A DNA stretch of 64,000 nt, taken from positions 19,413 to 83,412 of the forward strand of contig JSYX01000085.1 in assembly GCA_000787465.1 (NCBI GenBank), given 5' to 3'. This stretch comes from Thermomucor indicae-seudaticae (taxonomy: Eukaryota; Mucoromycota; Mucoromycetes; Mucorales; Lichtheimiaceae). The number at the start of each line of letters is the position of its first letter. The stretch's first letter is position 1. The position numbers and the translations under genes were made by a program. Of this stretch, positions 51,060-63,404 are shown piece after piece. The notes below the pieces were generated by a model that did no database searches, had not been told where the DNA came from, and worked only from the letters and a program-made list of their open reading frames with translations.

Positions 51060-53010
51060 TCACCAATCTTCGTCGAAAAGACCTGGAACAATGACAGCAT
51101 CACTTAGATCCGAAGCATTATATGCACCTTTTGCCGGCCGGGACAAAAACACAGTTCGCTCTTTACGCTCCTTTCGTACTTCAAGCTGGGGCGGTAAATT
51201 CGGCAGACTGAAATAGTTGGGCGGTTCATCGTTCTGTGGTGATGTGGTCAGGGCGGCTGTGAGAGGTCCTATCCACTCGCTAGGCACACCCTGCACTGGA
51301 GGAGGCTCGTCCAGCGAAGGGTCGAAAAAGATTGGGCATTCTTTGGAATCGCGGTAATTTTGGATGGCCGTCAGTTCAGGAATACGGAGGAGATGGTCAT
51401 GTGGAAGATTGGCAATAGTCAAAGGGATTGAAAACTCTAGCACGTGACTCGTCTTGAATAGATGGCCGTGTTCGACGGTGACAAGAAACAGAAGGCCGTA
51501 ATGGACACGCGTATGTCGCGAAATGAAGGACGGTGAGACCAGTCGCGTAGGGACATCAAATCGGACTGTCTCTGATATCATGGGTTGATCAGCAGCCTTT
51601 GAAATCGGCACTGTGCCGCTGAGCACTGTCCGGATATGCTCCCGGAATGCTGTGCCTTGCTGAACCAACATTTTGCCTTCATGATGTTTTTGAAACTTGT
51701 ACTCTATCCCTGTTATTTTTGCTTCTGCGTGGAGTGTGGTAAGATTAAGCTGCATTTCAAAAGGTTCATCTGATAGCATGGATCATCACTAATTAAAGCT
51801 GCCCGTTCTTCTTCTCTGACTCAACACATACCTGGACAGTAGGATTGCTTGTATAGTTTTGCTTGTGCTTCGACCAGTGCATGTTTCTTGTCTCTCATTA
51901 ATGTCGTTCTATATACCCATTCCTTGTCTGGGGCTTGAGTGAGATCTCTCTTCCCTGACTGACTGACTCACGCTGTGTCACGTTCCATACCTGACGTCGA
52001 AATGATGATAGGCCGGTACGGAGTTATATATTCCCGACTTCGGGTTCCGGACAACAAGCCTGGTCCATCTGCTTGAGCTGTCCAGATATACCGGATAGCA
52101 AAACCAGGCGGTTCTTCCATGGATGGCGGGTAGTTAACGTTCGGAAACTATCGTAACAAATGCGTCAAGCATAAATAGGGTGCTCCTCCGAATTCAACTG
52201 CTTACTGTTGGTCTACCTTTAATGCAAACGGGAATTCATAGCGCCCAGCTTCCAGTTCCTCCCACGCACATTGAGAATAAGCTATTACGTGCAAAAAAGA
52301 AGTAAATGATCCTATCCGCTCAGTAATAATTGCCATAGTCGGTTGACTTACGACTCGCGTCGTTGCCCCACAATTTCCAATCCGTCTCAAAGAACGTCGT
52401 AATGGCTTGATGGACCCATTCGCCGCGCGTATCACCACCGCCTTCTTCCACTTTTACCATGGCTGACTCTTCTGCCCGAAACTTTTTTGTTTTCGCATGA
52501 ATTCTCCTTATTCGAGATGGAATCCAGGAATTATCGTACCTTTATCCGTATTCTAGTCACATGCATTCTTTCTGCGACGTCAAATACGACTTTGCCTAAC
52601 AGAATAGCCCGAAATAAGCAAACAATGCAGCCTAGCGATCTGGAAACTGAGGCCATACCCCGTACGACGCGATTAGGTCGAACAATGACGTGTGTCCCTC
52701 CTTCGAATTCAATCGTGAGTGAGGTCGTTGCGGGTGGTTCGGGTGAGGTTGAAGAAGGAGTAGAGTCGCCCGACTCTATGTTGAAAAATGAAGGGGCGCT
52801 ATTCGAGTAATGCTGGCTCGATCGTGCATTGGAAGACGATGATCGCTGGTGATGAGCGGTTGCTGAATGTGGTAACCGTGAGGCCGCTCCAGGCTGGTTT
52901 GTGTGCTCAGGAGCTGGGTGCGGTGGAAGCGTCGTGGACGCATTAGACGATGATCTGTGCCGAGTCGCGACATGGGCTGCATTACTAAGTAGGTTTGCCA
53001 TGTTTTCCAT
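51060..53010 (-). CDS. Arrestin-domain protein
   Basis: Probably an adaptor linking transporters or receptors to ubiquitin ligases. ATG at 53010 (MENMANLLSNAAHVATRHRS), a Ser/Thr-rich leader, then the arrestin-N fold: LTIEFEGGTHVIVRPNRVVR, GKVVFDVAERMHVTRIRIK, FRAEESAMVKVEE and AITTFFETDWKLWG. It continues with CAWEELEAGRYEFPFALKVD, FPNVNYPPSMEEPPGFAIRY and SREYITPYRPIIIS. The arrestin-C half includes FEMQLNLTTLHAEAKITGIE, ISETVRFDVPTRLVSP and HTRVHYGLLFLVTVEHG. It ends DAVIVPGLFDEDW at 51060. The intron near 51980 uses donor GTATGG, giving ...ISTS|APDKEWVYRT.... I see no clear PPxY motif. Confidence 0.82.
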
Positions 53011-53099
53011 GCATGAACAGACACGCACAAACAAAGAAGCAAAAAGGCAAACTCGGGGTGATGGACATGTTTATGCAAAGATAACCCCGAACCGGGCTT

Positions 53100-54206
53100 T
53101 CAAACATCATTAACACATTTTCGCAACAAGACGAGAAAAGCGGTGTGTCCTTTAACATCGTAGTTCTTTGGTCGGCAGACCCATGCTGTCTCGTTCTCTT
53201 TGCTGCGTATCTGTGTAGCACGAACCTCCCATTCTCTCCATTCGGTTTCGACGCAACTCTCCATAAAGAGCGGTAAATGACGAATTGCTTGTGCCATGTT
53301 CAACACTTGTGTCATATTCGGGAGATAGCACACGATACCTCGATCGTTACGTAATGCCGGTACCACTTTGTCCAATTGTGTCTCTGGTTCAGGCATATCC
53401 AGCACGATTCCATCGTACGTCCCTTCGGGTGCCTGCAAATCTGACAGTGGCCCAATATGGAAATTCACAATGTCCTGGTATCGGCCCCTTGCATATCTTT
53501 TCACGTGTTTCTGTGCAAGCCTCGAATGATCTTCTCGAACTTCATAGGTATCCACTGTTCCGGTACTGGACACTGCTCGGGCCAGATAAAGAGTCAGTGA
53601 GCCATTGCCTGTCCCGGCTTCCAGTATACGATGCCCCGGTTCAATATCCAACATTTGAACCTAACACATAAATATTACTACAAACGGGATTACTAATGGC
53701 GCAGTGACAAAACATCGTGTTCTTACAATGGCAGACGCATCCTTTGGGTAAATGGGCGTGCAATTACGAGGCACGTTTACAACGTATCTGTTAATTCCCG
53801 ACCAGGTTCAGCTCCGAGTTCTGGGAATAGTTTCGGTTAAGTAACACTTACTCGTCCAGAGTCGGCTTGTGGAGCATAAAAGAGTAAGCTCCTATGCTCT
53901 AACAGTAAGAGACTCCACCCCAGCCCTTCCCGTAGAATGAGCAATAGCTGTGTTTTTACCATTGTGTGTCTGGACAACAGATCTCACTGGCTTCCCGATC
54001 AGATCAGCATGGTAGAGCATGCCACCTCTGTGATCCCGTTTCTGACCATCCTCAAGTGGTCCGATAAGGTATTTTCGGTTGCTTTTAAGTTCTCGAAGAA
54101 GGCAGAAATCACCAGCTTCAAACGTGGAATGCTGGAATCGTCGCAAGCACAATGGCTGGAGCCATTTGCTAATAAACGATCGTCGTATTGTCGGGAGAAG
54201 GGGCAT
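53100..54206 (-). CDS. tRNA (adenine58-N1)-methyltransferase, Trm61/TRMT61B type
   Basis: S-adenosylmethionine-dependent methyltransferase. ATG at 54206 (MPLLPTIRRSFISKWLQPLC, a possible mitochondrial presequence), then FEAGDFCLLRELKSNRKYLI and GKPVRSVVQTHNG. An intron (GTAAAA...GCATAG) joins AYSFMLHKPTLDEYVV, followed by NVPRNCTPIYPKDASAI and the SAM motif LDIEPGHRILEAGTGNGSLT. Later motifs: GIVLDMPEPETQLDKVVPAL and RPKNYDVKGHTAFLVLLRK. The Pro-Lys-Asp (YPKDA) and EAGTGNG elements identify the Trm61 family. The basic leader suggests a mitochondrial isoform, as for TRMT61B; a cytosolic Trm61 partner of Trm6 cannot be excluded. The gap to the arrestin ATG is only 89 bases. Confidence 0.85.
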
Positions 54207-54604
54207 GAAAGCCACAAAGAAAAGGCAACTTCTTCCATGTTCAAAAAATTCGTCGCGGAAATTCTGACGAATTTTCGCGGTCGCGAAGACCGCTCAGTGG
54301 AAGCTTTTAATACGGAACAATGAAAGGCAAGTCATAAAGAGGCTTTTCTAACCGACTAAGATGATATACATGTAATGCAGAGTATCGAAAAGCTAAACCG
54401 CAAAGCACAAGCGGTAGTGCTGTCACTAACTATATGTGCTGCCAATAAAGAGGATTTTGACAGCAGTTCAGGGATGTAGCGTAGAAGACAGTAGAGCCCC
54501 TTGAATCCTGTGTAACTATAGAATTCTTAATCGCATAGCGACAATAACTCTTGGCTAAAAGAGTTATAAAAAAGGTATATTGCGCATTCTAGGTATATCC
54601 AAAT
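54207..54604. other. Intergenic region
   Basis: About 400 bases between the methyltransferase start and the SEC17 stop. No gene recognised. Confidence 0.4.
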
Positions 54605-55820
54605 TTACAGTAATGATGGCTCTTCAAGAATTGTCTTTTTGATTCGCAGCAGGATACTGGTTTTCCAGTGGTCGAGTTTTGTCAGTTGATCAAAATCGTA
54701 CACTTTCGCTGTAAACATATCCACGTCGCCGTTTTCCACACAGGTCAAGATGTCCTTTACATGCATATGCATTATTTCTTCTATCCTCTCCTTCCGGCTT
54801 TCTTCTCCAGTCAATTTTTACCTGTAGAAACTGGTATTCGCGTGTGCTTTCAAAGGCGATATCCATGGCACAATATTTTTCTAGTGCATGTCGAGTCTTG
54901 ACCAAATCCTGTATAAAGACGTCAGGTCGAAACAATTCTCTGCTACTTTTCCTTTGCTGCAACGTACTCCTGTGCACAAATGGCAAAGCACAGCTTTCAG
55001 AAAGTATTCCTTCAAGGACCATTTTGTCAGTTGGTTGTCTACAGAAGCGGATGCAACGGCCTCGAATTTGTCAATGGCATTTTCGTACTGCTCCAATTGT
55101 GCAGCAAAGTGGGCTACTTTAAGTAGACACTTGTTGACCATGCTATATTACATGGCTAATAAGTAATAGCGGATTCATCCGTTGTTGCCGGCACCCGCCC
55201 GGCATGTACTTACGCTTGGGAATCATCTGCCATATAGAGCTTAGCCGCTTCTTCCCAGTGTTTCATTGCTCCTTCCAAGTCAATGATATCGGATTCGTAA
55301 ATCTCGGCTATTTCTTGATGATGTTTTGCTGCATTACGAAAGTGTGCGCCATCGGTATCAATAGCAATTGCTTCTTCAAGGACCCGGATCGCCTCTGCAT
55401 TACCAATTCCTCCGCATTAATACGTTTTGTATATATATCTCCTTCGCTTGTCGCATCTTAAAACCTTCAGGTCGATTCCGTTTAAAGCATTTGGACGCAT
55501 TCTCAAAAGCCTTGGAAGCTTCGTACATCGTGTCGGGTTTCTTTTTGAATAATGCTGCTGCCTTGACAAATGCCTCACCGGCTTCTGTCCCTTGGTTTTT
55601 TCCTTTCCGGTTATAATTTCGCTCGCATGCATTGACGGCGGAGGGGAGGAATCGCGTTGCCCCTCTTTCTCTTACATCGTTGAGCTAGCTTATACGTGTT
55701 TCCCGCTTTTTCATAAAGTTCCGCAGCTTCTTCTTCCTTATTGCTACCACCAAACCAAGACCAGCCGTTCAATCGTTTGTCGGCCTGCTGCAGTAATTCC
55801 TGCGCCTGACGTTCCGACAT
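54605..55820 (-). CDS. SEC17: Alpha-SNAP (Sec17), NSF adaptor
   Basis: Recruits NSF/Sec18 to SNARE complexes for disassembly. ATG at 55820 ([20 protein letters not shown]), then the typical N-terminus [20 protein letters not shown] and [11 protein letters not shown]-like helices follow: [99 protein letters not shown]. It ends [20 protein letters not shown] and ILEEPSLL (54605). The C-terminal leucines that stimulate Sec18 are present. It sits 164 bases downstream of the SWI3 stop, in the same direction. Confidence 0.94.
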
Positions 55821-55984
55821 AGTCTCCAACAGCACACGACAAAAGCTGGCCCGGTTATCCACTCCCAGAGCCCACAAGTCCCGATTGACTGCCTTTTCTG
55901 GACCATCGCGTTCTGTGACAAAAAAACCCGCTCATTTTCTACTGCGAAACATGGCAAGAAATGGGAAGAGGTATGGATGATTTT

Positions 55985-58713
55985 TTATGGATTATTATTG
56001 ACAATGTTTGGATATTGCTTATAAAGTGCTTCGAGCGACGAAGCAAGTGCACTACCTTGCTTTTCCAATTCTCTCAATTCATTTTCCAAATAGTTTTCCT
56101 GGTCATCGTACTGCTGCACTTTAAGCATCAACTTATCAATCAGTGTCTTGATGGCCAACCGCGTCCAAAGCTGGATATCTTCATTCTCGTACGCAGCCAG
56201 CTTTCGCGCCTGCTCCACTGCGCTTTGTAGAGCCGCTATGGTTGCCTGTCTCATATCCTCTTGGCTGAATGCTGCTGCTTCTTCCCCATCATCTATGTCC
56301 ATCCTGTCGCTGTCTTCCTTCTTGAACAATTCTTTCATTGCACGTTTGGCTGCTGCGGATCCGATACCCGGATTGACATGACCGGATAAAAACGCGACCA
56401 GGGCCATCACAGGGTTCGGCTGATCTCCAAAGGGGAGTTCCTTCAACTCCTTGTCCGAAAGCCGTGCCGTCAGAAATTCATCCGTGATCGGTAGCTGTAA
56501 GAACTGTGTGATGCATTGCTCTTTGGACCGAGTCCCGACATGCTCTGAAATAGCCAACCAGTCGTCGTCATAGGCGTCCACGGCCTCAAGCAGTCTCAAG
56601 ATCTCATTTTCGTTCCAGTCAGTAGTATTGTCCTCGGGCAAATCAGCACGCTCACCCTTTTCGACCCGTAGAAATTCGCCTTTCCATGTCGTTGCTGTAA
56701 ATTTGCCTTCGAGGAAACAATCCGGGCAGACTTGGAGTTTCTTGTATTTTAAGCTCTGATATCGAACTTCTTCACAGCTTTGTCCACAGCTTGTGCATTT
56801 CGATGAATCTCGAGCATCCGGATTTTTATCGTCATAGATATTGATATCCCATGTTGATGATGTCCTGCTGCCGCTGGTATCTTCTCTGTCATTGTAGATC
56901 AAGTCGCGTAAAAGTTGCATATCGGGCTTTTTTGTATCCGTCCAATCATCCCGTTGCGAGCCAGGTCTTTGAATTCCTGCATCTGGTTCACTGTCAATAT
57001 AAGGGTCAAACATTCTTCGTCGTGGATCGATCTTGCCAGACAAAAAGAAAGATGCACGTCAGTCCACATATACTGTGTGTGCTTCCAGCAAATTCTCCTA
57101 TTGATCCACTTTACCTGATGATTGATCAGACAAGCTTGTTCAAGGAAACTATGTATCCGAACGAGCTGAACCAAGTCTACGTTCTTTAGAGCCGCTTTAC
57201 AGCTTGATATCGTTAGATAATAACTAGGGTTTTCTCGATACGCTTGGATCATATAGTCCCTGCATTTCTTGTACTCTTGTACTGCTTTATCTCCTTTCCT
57301 TCCTTGGTATTTGAAGTATTCCGGTAGCGCCAACTTTTCAATGTCGTGTATGGTAGACGCATCAAACCAATCCGGAGCACTAACTTGGCTGTAATCCTGA
57401 GGAGTGGCAGAGCACAAGTCATGTATTTCTTTGTCCTTTTCTTCTTCTTCTGACTGCTCTTCTTCTTCTCTGGCTACTACTACCTTCCTTCTCGGAGGTG
57501 GGAGGTCAATATAGGCTGTAGTATACTGTGAGATATTCGTGATGTCGCCGTTACTGTAAGGTTCAAATTCGTTTTTGCGTTGTCGAAGACCAAGCTGAGG
57601 CCTTTCTTTTTCGATATCTCGGATGCGTACAGCTGGCTGATGATTTGGATTCAGGACTGGAAGGGCTGGTGTTGTTGTTGTGGAGGTGGAGGAAGCGCGA
57701 CGCTCTGAAGCTTGCTGGTTGTTACTGCTATTGCCATTAACGCTCTTTACATGTAATCCAGGTTCTGTCTTGATTTCGCTAAAAGATGATGATGGTGCTT
57801 GTTCTTGTTCTTCTTCTTTGATGACCTCCTCGTTATTCTCCAATTCTTCGTAATCTTCTTCGTTCATTTGCTCGTTGAATTTGGCGCTGTCCTGCAGCCA
57901 CCGTGCTGTAATGTGCCAAGGTCCTTTATGATTTGGAGGTTCTTCAGGATCGGCAAACTGATCTGTTTGAGGTAACCAGCTATCGTACGAATCGGGATAA
58001 TACCACCAATGGACCAGCACTCGGCCATCTTTCTTTTCTAGCGTTCTGAACCATTCTTCTTCTGCGCTGTCGTATTGATGTAATGGACCGTAGAGTACGT
58101 GTGTTGCCTGACTTGGTTCATCGACCACTTGCACTAAGGGAGAGAGAGGAAAGAAAGCAATATCAGCATTTCTTTGTGCCCGTTCATGCTCCCTGTCATA
58201 CATACTCTGCAGTTTTTTGGCCATCGAAGTCAACGTTTTGCGTTCGGTCTCTCCCAATGAGCGTGCAAAGGCAATTCTGGGCTGCTGAATTACCTTTTCA
58301 TTGATGAGAAACTCTCGAATGAATCGCACCATGTCCATATATTTTGTTCGCTTTGCCGGATTGAATTCGAATTTATGCCATCCATGGCTGATCCGATACG
58401 TGTAGGCTGCAAGCAGAATCTTGTAGACAGGTGACTTTTCGTCGAGCGGTTCCTCCAACTTGAACAGTTTGGCAGGTATCCGGAGTGGGCATTGATTAGG
58501 TCGGTTGTGGATGCCGAGATTGTCGATTTGAAATTGTTGTATCTGAGCAATGAGCAGGGAGAGATCGCGAGCTTCCAACTGGATCTGCGGCTGCTGTGGA
58601 CGTAATTCTCTCAATAGTGATGCTTTGATATTGTCAAAACTGGCAATGACAGAGGGCGATTCATAGTAACCAAGATCAATGGTTGCGCCTTTGGGATTTC
58701 TCGCCACTGCCAT
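55985..58713 (-). CDS. SWI3: SWI/SNF core subunit Swi3/SMARCC
   Basis: Scaffold of SWI/SNF-type chromatin remodellers. Two exons, 58713-57115 and 57031-55985, give 881 residues. The N-terminal module (about 1-290) has IKASLLRELRPQQPQIQLEA, YTYRISHGWHKFEFNPAKRT and a chromodomain-like VLVHWWYYPDSYDSWLP, as in metazoan SMARCC. An acidic linker follows, then SWIRM (SAPDWFDASTIHDIEKLALP, YRENPSYYLTISSCK), a four-cysteine finger (CTSCGQSCEE...VCPDC), SANT (TDWNENEILRLLEAVDAYDD, GTRSKEQCITQFLQLPI) and a C-terminal coiled coil ending NIVNNNP. The single intron (GTAAAG...GGCAAG) joins NHQ|IDPRRRMF. Divergent from the PTAR1-like gene. Confidence 0.95.
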
Positions 58714-59119
58714 TATTGCTTGTCTTTTTTTTTTCTCTCACCGCACGCGAGCTGGGAAATGATGCACTTTATCGCAAAACGCCCGGATATTGAATTTTGA
58801 ATCTAGTATATCGCTATAGCAAGCAGCGAAGAAAGGGACCAGCTGCTCGCCAAGACACAAGTAAGAAGTATACGGTATAGAGAATGGTTCGTGCGCTTTT
58901 GGTATTGTAAAGACGAGCTACGACGCCAAATCGCACTCGTGCTTGGTAACTGCATCGCTCTAGACTCACTACGTGGAAAGCTGCATGAATGTGTTCTATA
59001 ACCGTTCTAAGCGTCCCAGGTAGCGCGTTTTTTCCACTTTGACGTGCATCCTGATAATCCAGTGGGGCCGACTTTTTGCCGGAAATTCTCTTTCGGGCAC
59101 TCCGAACTTGCTTTCAGCC
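58714..59119. other. Divergent promoter (SWI3 / PTAR1-like)
   Basis: 406 bases between divergent start codons, presumably a shared promoter. No clear TATA box; only a pyrimidine-rich tract next to the SWI3 ATG. Confidence 0.45.
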
Positions 59120-60396
59120 ATGTCCTTGTACCAAAAGTTGGCAACTGTACTCTCGACGCGGGAAATGTGGGTAACTGCAAATAGAATGAGGATATTTCAG
59201 ACTGCATCGTAAAAGCTCACTTTGGGAAGCGACGAACTAGGATTACTCCATGCGCCACCTGATCAGGTTCCTCCTGACGCTGAAAGCTACCTGCCACTGG
59301 TGGTCATAGACGCCAAATTGGGCATTCCATTCGACCAATTGCATATTATTTTGCGTGAAGCCCATGAACTTTTCATTGCTCTGCGAAGCTCTTCCTCAAA
59401 TTGTGATACTGCTTTGGACCAAGTCAGCAAGGTCATGTCTCTCTTGAAACCCGATAACTATACAGCAACGAACGCGAGGTATTTCATTTCACCAGCTTCA
59501 GGATATACGATACGGTCGCGAGGGCAGGCTTCTGAGGAAATTGAATTGCAGAAGGCAACTCGTGCTGCGTGGTGCAGTTTCCGCAACAGACGAGCTCAAA
59601 CTGATTGACTTGATATTTACGATACCCAGACACGCCAAAAGTGCCAATGCTTGGCATTACCGGTACGATAAAGAGTTCATTCATGTAGAGGGAAGAAATC
59701 ACTGATTGACCAACTGGGGCGACTACCTGGCAGGCTATGGCTATTTGAGCACGCCAAGGCTCCACTAGATATCCAAAACGAGCTGGATCTGTGCACCCGA
59801 TCAGTTAGGCTATATCCTCGCAATTACTACGCTTGGAACCACCGGCAATGGCTCCTGAAATCCATGGATGCGGAATTACTCGTAGCAGAATACTATCAAT
59901 CGCTACAGTGGGTTGAACGGAACGTGAGTGACCACTCTGGTGTTCATCATTTGGAGCGTGTCATGATGGTCCATGTTGCCCTCCAGAAAGAAGAACATTT
60001 GCAATGGATTGAACAGCTCATCCTGCGGTATCCTGGCCACGAAGCGCTATGGTGCCATCGACGATTTTGCGCGACGATATTCCACGATGTCGATCACCAC
60101 ACGTTTATCACGAAATACACGGAGAACCGTGGATCGGCTTTTGATACAGACGCTGAAGCTGCGTCGAGACAAGATGAGCTTGCTTTAAGATTTGGAATAT
60201 GGCTTTGTTATTCGGTACAGTGTTTTGCGCGTGGAAGATGGTTGCAGTTAAACACTTACTGATCTTTCTTTTGTTGTCCTTCTTCGACTTTTTCGTCATG
60301 ACAGCAAAAAGGATCAGACGAGAAATTATTGAAGACGTATCAGCAGCGGCTGTTGAGATACGACAACAGGAGTTTTTCGTAGCCCAGCAGATATGA
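59120..60396 (+). CDS. Protein prenyltransferase alpha-subunit repeat protein (PTAR1-like)
   Basis: Contains prenyltransferase-alpha repeats, which pair with beta subunits of Rab-type transferases; PTAR1 partners RABGGTB in a second geranylgeranyltransferase. Exons: 59120-59170, 59216-59478, 59528-about 59656, then one from about 59733. ATG at 59120 (MSLYQKLATVLSTREMW), LTLGSDELGLLHAPPDQVPP, VMSLLKPDNYTATNARRL, DELKLIDLIFTIPRHAKSAN, WHYRLWLFEHAK, the repeat YPRNYYAWNHRQWLL, HSGVHHLERVMM and YPGHEALWCHRRF. A final intron from about 60231 (GTGGAA...ATGACAG) adds RIRREIIEDVSAAAVEIRQQ; without it translation stops at 60262. I prefer the spliced end because the last exon reads as charged coding sequence. 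Confidence 0.8.
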
Positions 60397-60489
60397 ACAA
60401 CCTCTTTGGTTTTGATAGGAAACAACAAATGCGGATTTTATACAGAGGGTGGTAAATGAGGGAAAGAAATGCGTCTAAAGGGAAAACAT

Positions 60490-61896
60490 CTAAGCTTTGT
60501 CCTTCTTATGTTCGCCAAAAACATCGTTTTCAGGACCAAACATAAGTACGGGATCGCTGCAGAAATATATAATGAAGTCGACTGCCCTGCTACCCTTTTG
60601 AGAAATGTAAAACTTACCAAGTACGGACTGGATCTTCACGTCCGATCTTTGTAATCTCTTCGACGTCTTCAGGGTCCATCTTAAAGTATTCAATGTTGGC
60701 CTTGATACGTTCAGGAGTCACAGACTTTGGAATCACTGCATAGAGATAGTATGATGAATATCGACGATCTTTATCGCGCAATTTCCTGCTGAAACCTTAC
60801 CACAGTATCCTCTGGCGACACCCCAGTTGATCAGGATTTGAACAGGGGACTTCTTGTACTTTTCAGCTGCTTTCAGAACCTATAAGAGCTGTTATTAGCT
60901 ATCAGCGAAGACGACAGGCTCGGTTCATGACAACTTACAGATGGATGCTCCAGGGTCTTTGTGTGACCCTTTTCGGCGAACCAAGAATAACCAGGGTTAC
61001 CAAGTGGAGAGTAAGCGGTCAATGCAATACTGTGTTCCTTGGCCCACACGAGCATTTCCTCTTGAGGCAAGCTGGGATGAATTTCGATCTTTCATGCATA
61101 AAACAGGAAGAAACTCAGCATCTTTCTTGTGTGTCTCAGACTTGTTTATTACCTGGTTCATGGCAGGTGGAATTTCAGCTTGCTTGAGGAGTTCTTCAAG
61201 CATCGGGATCGTAAAGTTAGACACGCCTAGATAGATCAATTTGTCGGTTAATGATACATCCCCCGAAAAGATATAAGTAGATACGTTACCAATACTGCGG
61301 ACAAGACCGTCTTTGACGAGCTGTTCCATAGCGCGCCAAGTGTCAATGATAGGCACATCGATGCATCCAATGTGACCGTTTTCGTCCCTGACTTGAAGCT
61401 TGTCGTGTTCATATCCATGAAACTTCCAAGCCATGGGCCAGTGAAGCATGTACATGTCCAGGTAATCGAATCCAAGTTCCTTGAGAGAACGCTCACATGC
61501 AGGTCTGACGTGCTGAGGTTCATGGAAAGTTTGCCAGAGCTTGGTGGTCACAAAGAGTTCTTCTCTCGGCACGTTGCTTTCCCGGATAGCCTGACCAAGC
61601 TGCTTTTCGGTTTGGTCTAAACATCCGCGCGTCAAAACGTGTTCGAGCGGTCCCTTAGTGAAAAATAACTTACAGAGGTAGGCGGTATCAAAGTGACGGT
61701 AGCCCACTTCAAGAGCAACCTTGGCTGCCTTATATACAAGCTCGGGGGCGTCGGCACCGCCGAACGTACCGTAGCCGATCATTGGGACTTCATAACCACT
61801 ATTCAACTAATGAAGAAGATTTAACACTGCGAGGAAAGGAGGTGATATCGACCCGCTCTTCTCGTTTACCTTGATCTTAGGAACGCTGGCTGCCAT
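60490..61896 (-). CDS. Aldo-keto reductase
   Basis: NADPH-dependent carbonyl reductase of the AKR superfamily (Gcy1/Gre3-like). ATG at 61896 (MAASVPKIK), then an intron and LNSGYEVPMIGYGTFGG, VGYRHFDTAYLY (catalytic Asp and Tyr), QTEKQLGQAIRESNVPREEL, FVTTKLWQTFH (catalytic Lys), YLDMYMLHWPMAWKFHG (catalytic His), VSNFTIPMLEELLKQAEIPP, WAKEHSIALTAYSPLGNPGY and SPVQILINWGVARGYCVIPK (NADPH-binding region). The last exon, after donor GTAAGT, reads CDPVLMFGPENDVFGEHKK and ends DKA at 60490. The tetrad is complete. Several GT-AG introns interrupt it; substrate unknown. Confidence 0.92.
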
Positions 61897-62361
61897 GGTA
61901 ACAAAATGGAAGAGAGAAGATCGATATCCATTTGCGCTATGAAAATACTGGGCCTTTGAACACGATTTCCCGCTTGCAGAAATTTTGGCTCCGATTATAT
62001 TTATGCTCCATGACGTCGATGACGACGTGTTGATTTCGTGGGGCATGAAACTAAAGAAACCCTTGCTCTTGTCACGGATGATGACAGATAGAAGAAAGTT
62101 GACCTTCACATAATAACCACGGCATGTCCTTCCGACACGTGCAATAAAATATCATAAGCAAATTACCACTCGTTTTAAATTACTTTTCTTTTGGCTTGAT
62201 TTATTGCGCTGTGTCAGCTAGCAGATATTGGTTGATAGGTCGGACCCTGAGCTGGATCGTAAAGATGATAGATCGTCTAATGATAAGAGTTTGATCTCTT
62301 TCAGCTAAACCGGATAAGGAACAAAACCGAGTCGTTTGCTTTTGTCTTTATTCAATTGTTT
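61897..62361. other. Intergenic region
   Basis: About 465 bases between the aldo-keto reductase start and the dehydrogenase stop, containing the reductase promoter. No further gene. Confidence 0.45.
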
Positions 62362-63404
62362 TTACGTGTTGATGATAGAACCACCATTAGGATGCAAGAT
62401 CTGTCCTGTATAGTAACTAGAATCGGGACTGGCCAAGAAAACATAAGCAGTAGCCACTTCGCTCGGCTGTCCAGCGCGTTGCATCGGGACTTGCTTGCCA
62501 AAGGACTCGATCTTTTCTGGTGCAAAGGATGCGGGGATCAGAGGTGTCCAGATGGGACCTGGAGCCACCCCATTAACGCGGATGCCTCTGTCCACGAGCC
62601 GCTGGGACAGGGATCGCGTGAAAGCTACAATAGCGCCCTTTGTGCTCGAGTAGTCCAGGAACTTGGCGGACCCACGGTAAGCAGTGACCGACGTGGTGTT
62701 GATGATTGTGCTACCTGGCTTCATATGCTTGATAGCATACTTCGTTGTATAAACCTGACCGAAAACTTTTAGAAAGGGTAACAGTTCAGCTATTTAGGAT
62801 CGCGCCTCGTGATAGATTGCACACAAGAACTTACTGTTAGTTTTGAAAGTGCGATGGATCTGTTCCTCTGGTAATTCTTCAATGTTGGTGCACACATGCT
62901 GTTCAGCCGCATTGTTCACCAAGATATCGATCTGACCAAACTTGTCGACATGTTTTTGAATGCCTTCCCTCACTTGTTCCACTTCGCCGATGTCCAACGC
63001 GTGCGTCAATACTTTGCATCCAGAGTTGCCTTCCACGTCCTTTTTCGTGTCAGCTGCGTCCTTTCCTTCCCGTGGATGACAGAAGATCGTGATACCATCT
63101 ACACCTTCCTTTGCAAAGAGAAAGGCGACAGATCGACCAATGCCAGAGTCGCCACCTTTTATATTCCCGCCCACCGGCACGATCAATATACACGCACACA
63201 TCGCCCCTTTTTTGCCATTCATTTACCTGTGATCAATGCCTTTTTTCCCTTCAGCTTCCCGGCCGCTTTGTAGGGCTCCAAATGGCCCTCGCCGCCAACC
63301 ATATCGTAGCTGATAGGATGAGGTGCCATTTCATGCTGCAAACCAGGCTGACTCTGCGGTCCCTGCTTCGGAAGGTCGGAAACTTGCTCAATGTTTTCTG
63401 CCAT
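62362..63404 (-). CDS. Short-chain dehydrogenase/reductase (YhdF/Ygha-type)
   Basis: NAD(P)-dependent oxidoreductase with a long N-terminal extension. ATG at 63404 (MAENIEQVSDLPKQGPQSQP, PISYDMVGGEGHLEPYKAAG), then the cofactor motif GKKALITG|GDSGIGRS, split by an intron. Then DILVNNAAEQHV, an intron, and the active site TSVTAYRGSAKFLDYSSTKG (Ser, Tyr and Lys in place), RVNGVAPGPIWTPLIPASFA, GQPSEVATAYVFLASPDSSY and the tail TGQILHPNGGSIINT (62362). The N-terminal PxQ...G region and HPNGG end resemble bacterial general-stress SDRs (YhdF group). The predicted partner substrate is unknown. TATA-like box 64 bases upstream. Confidence 0.92.
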
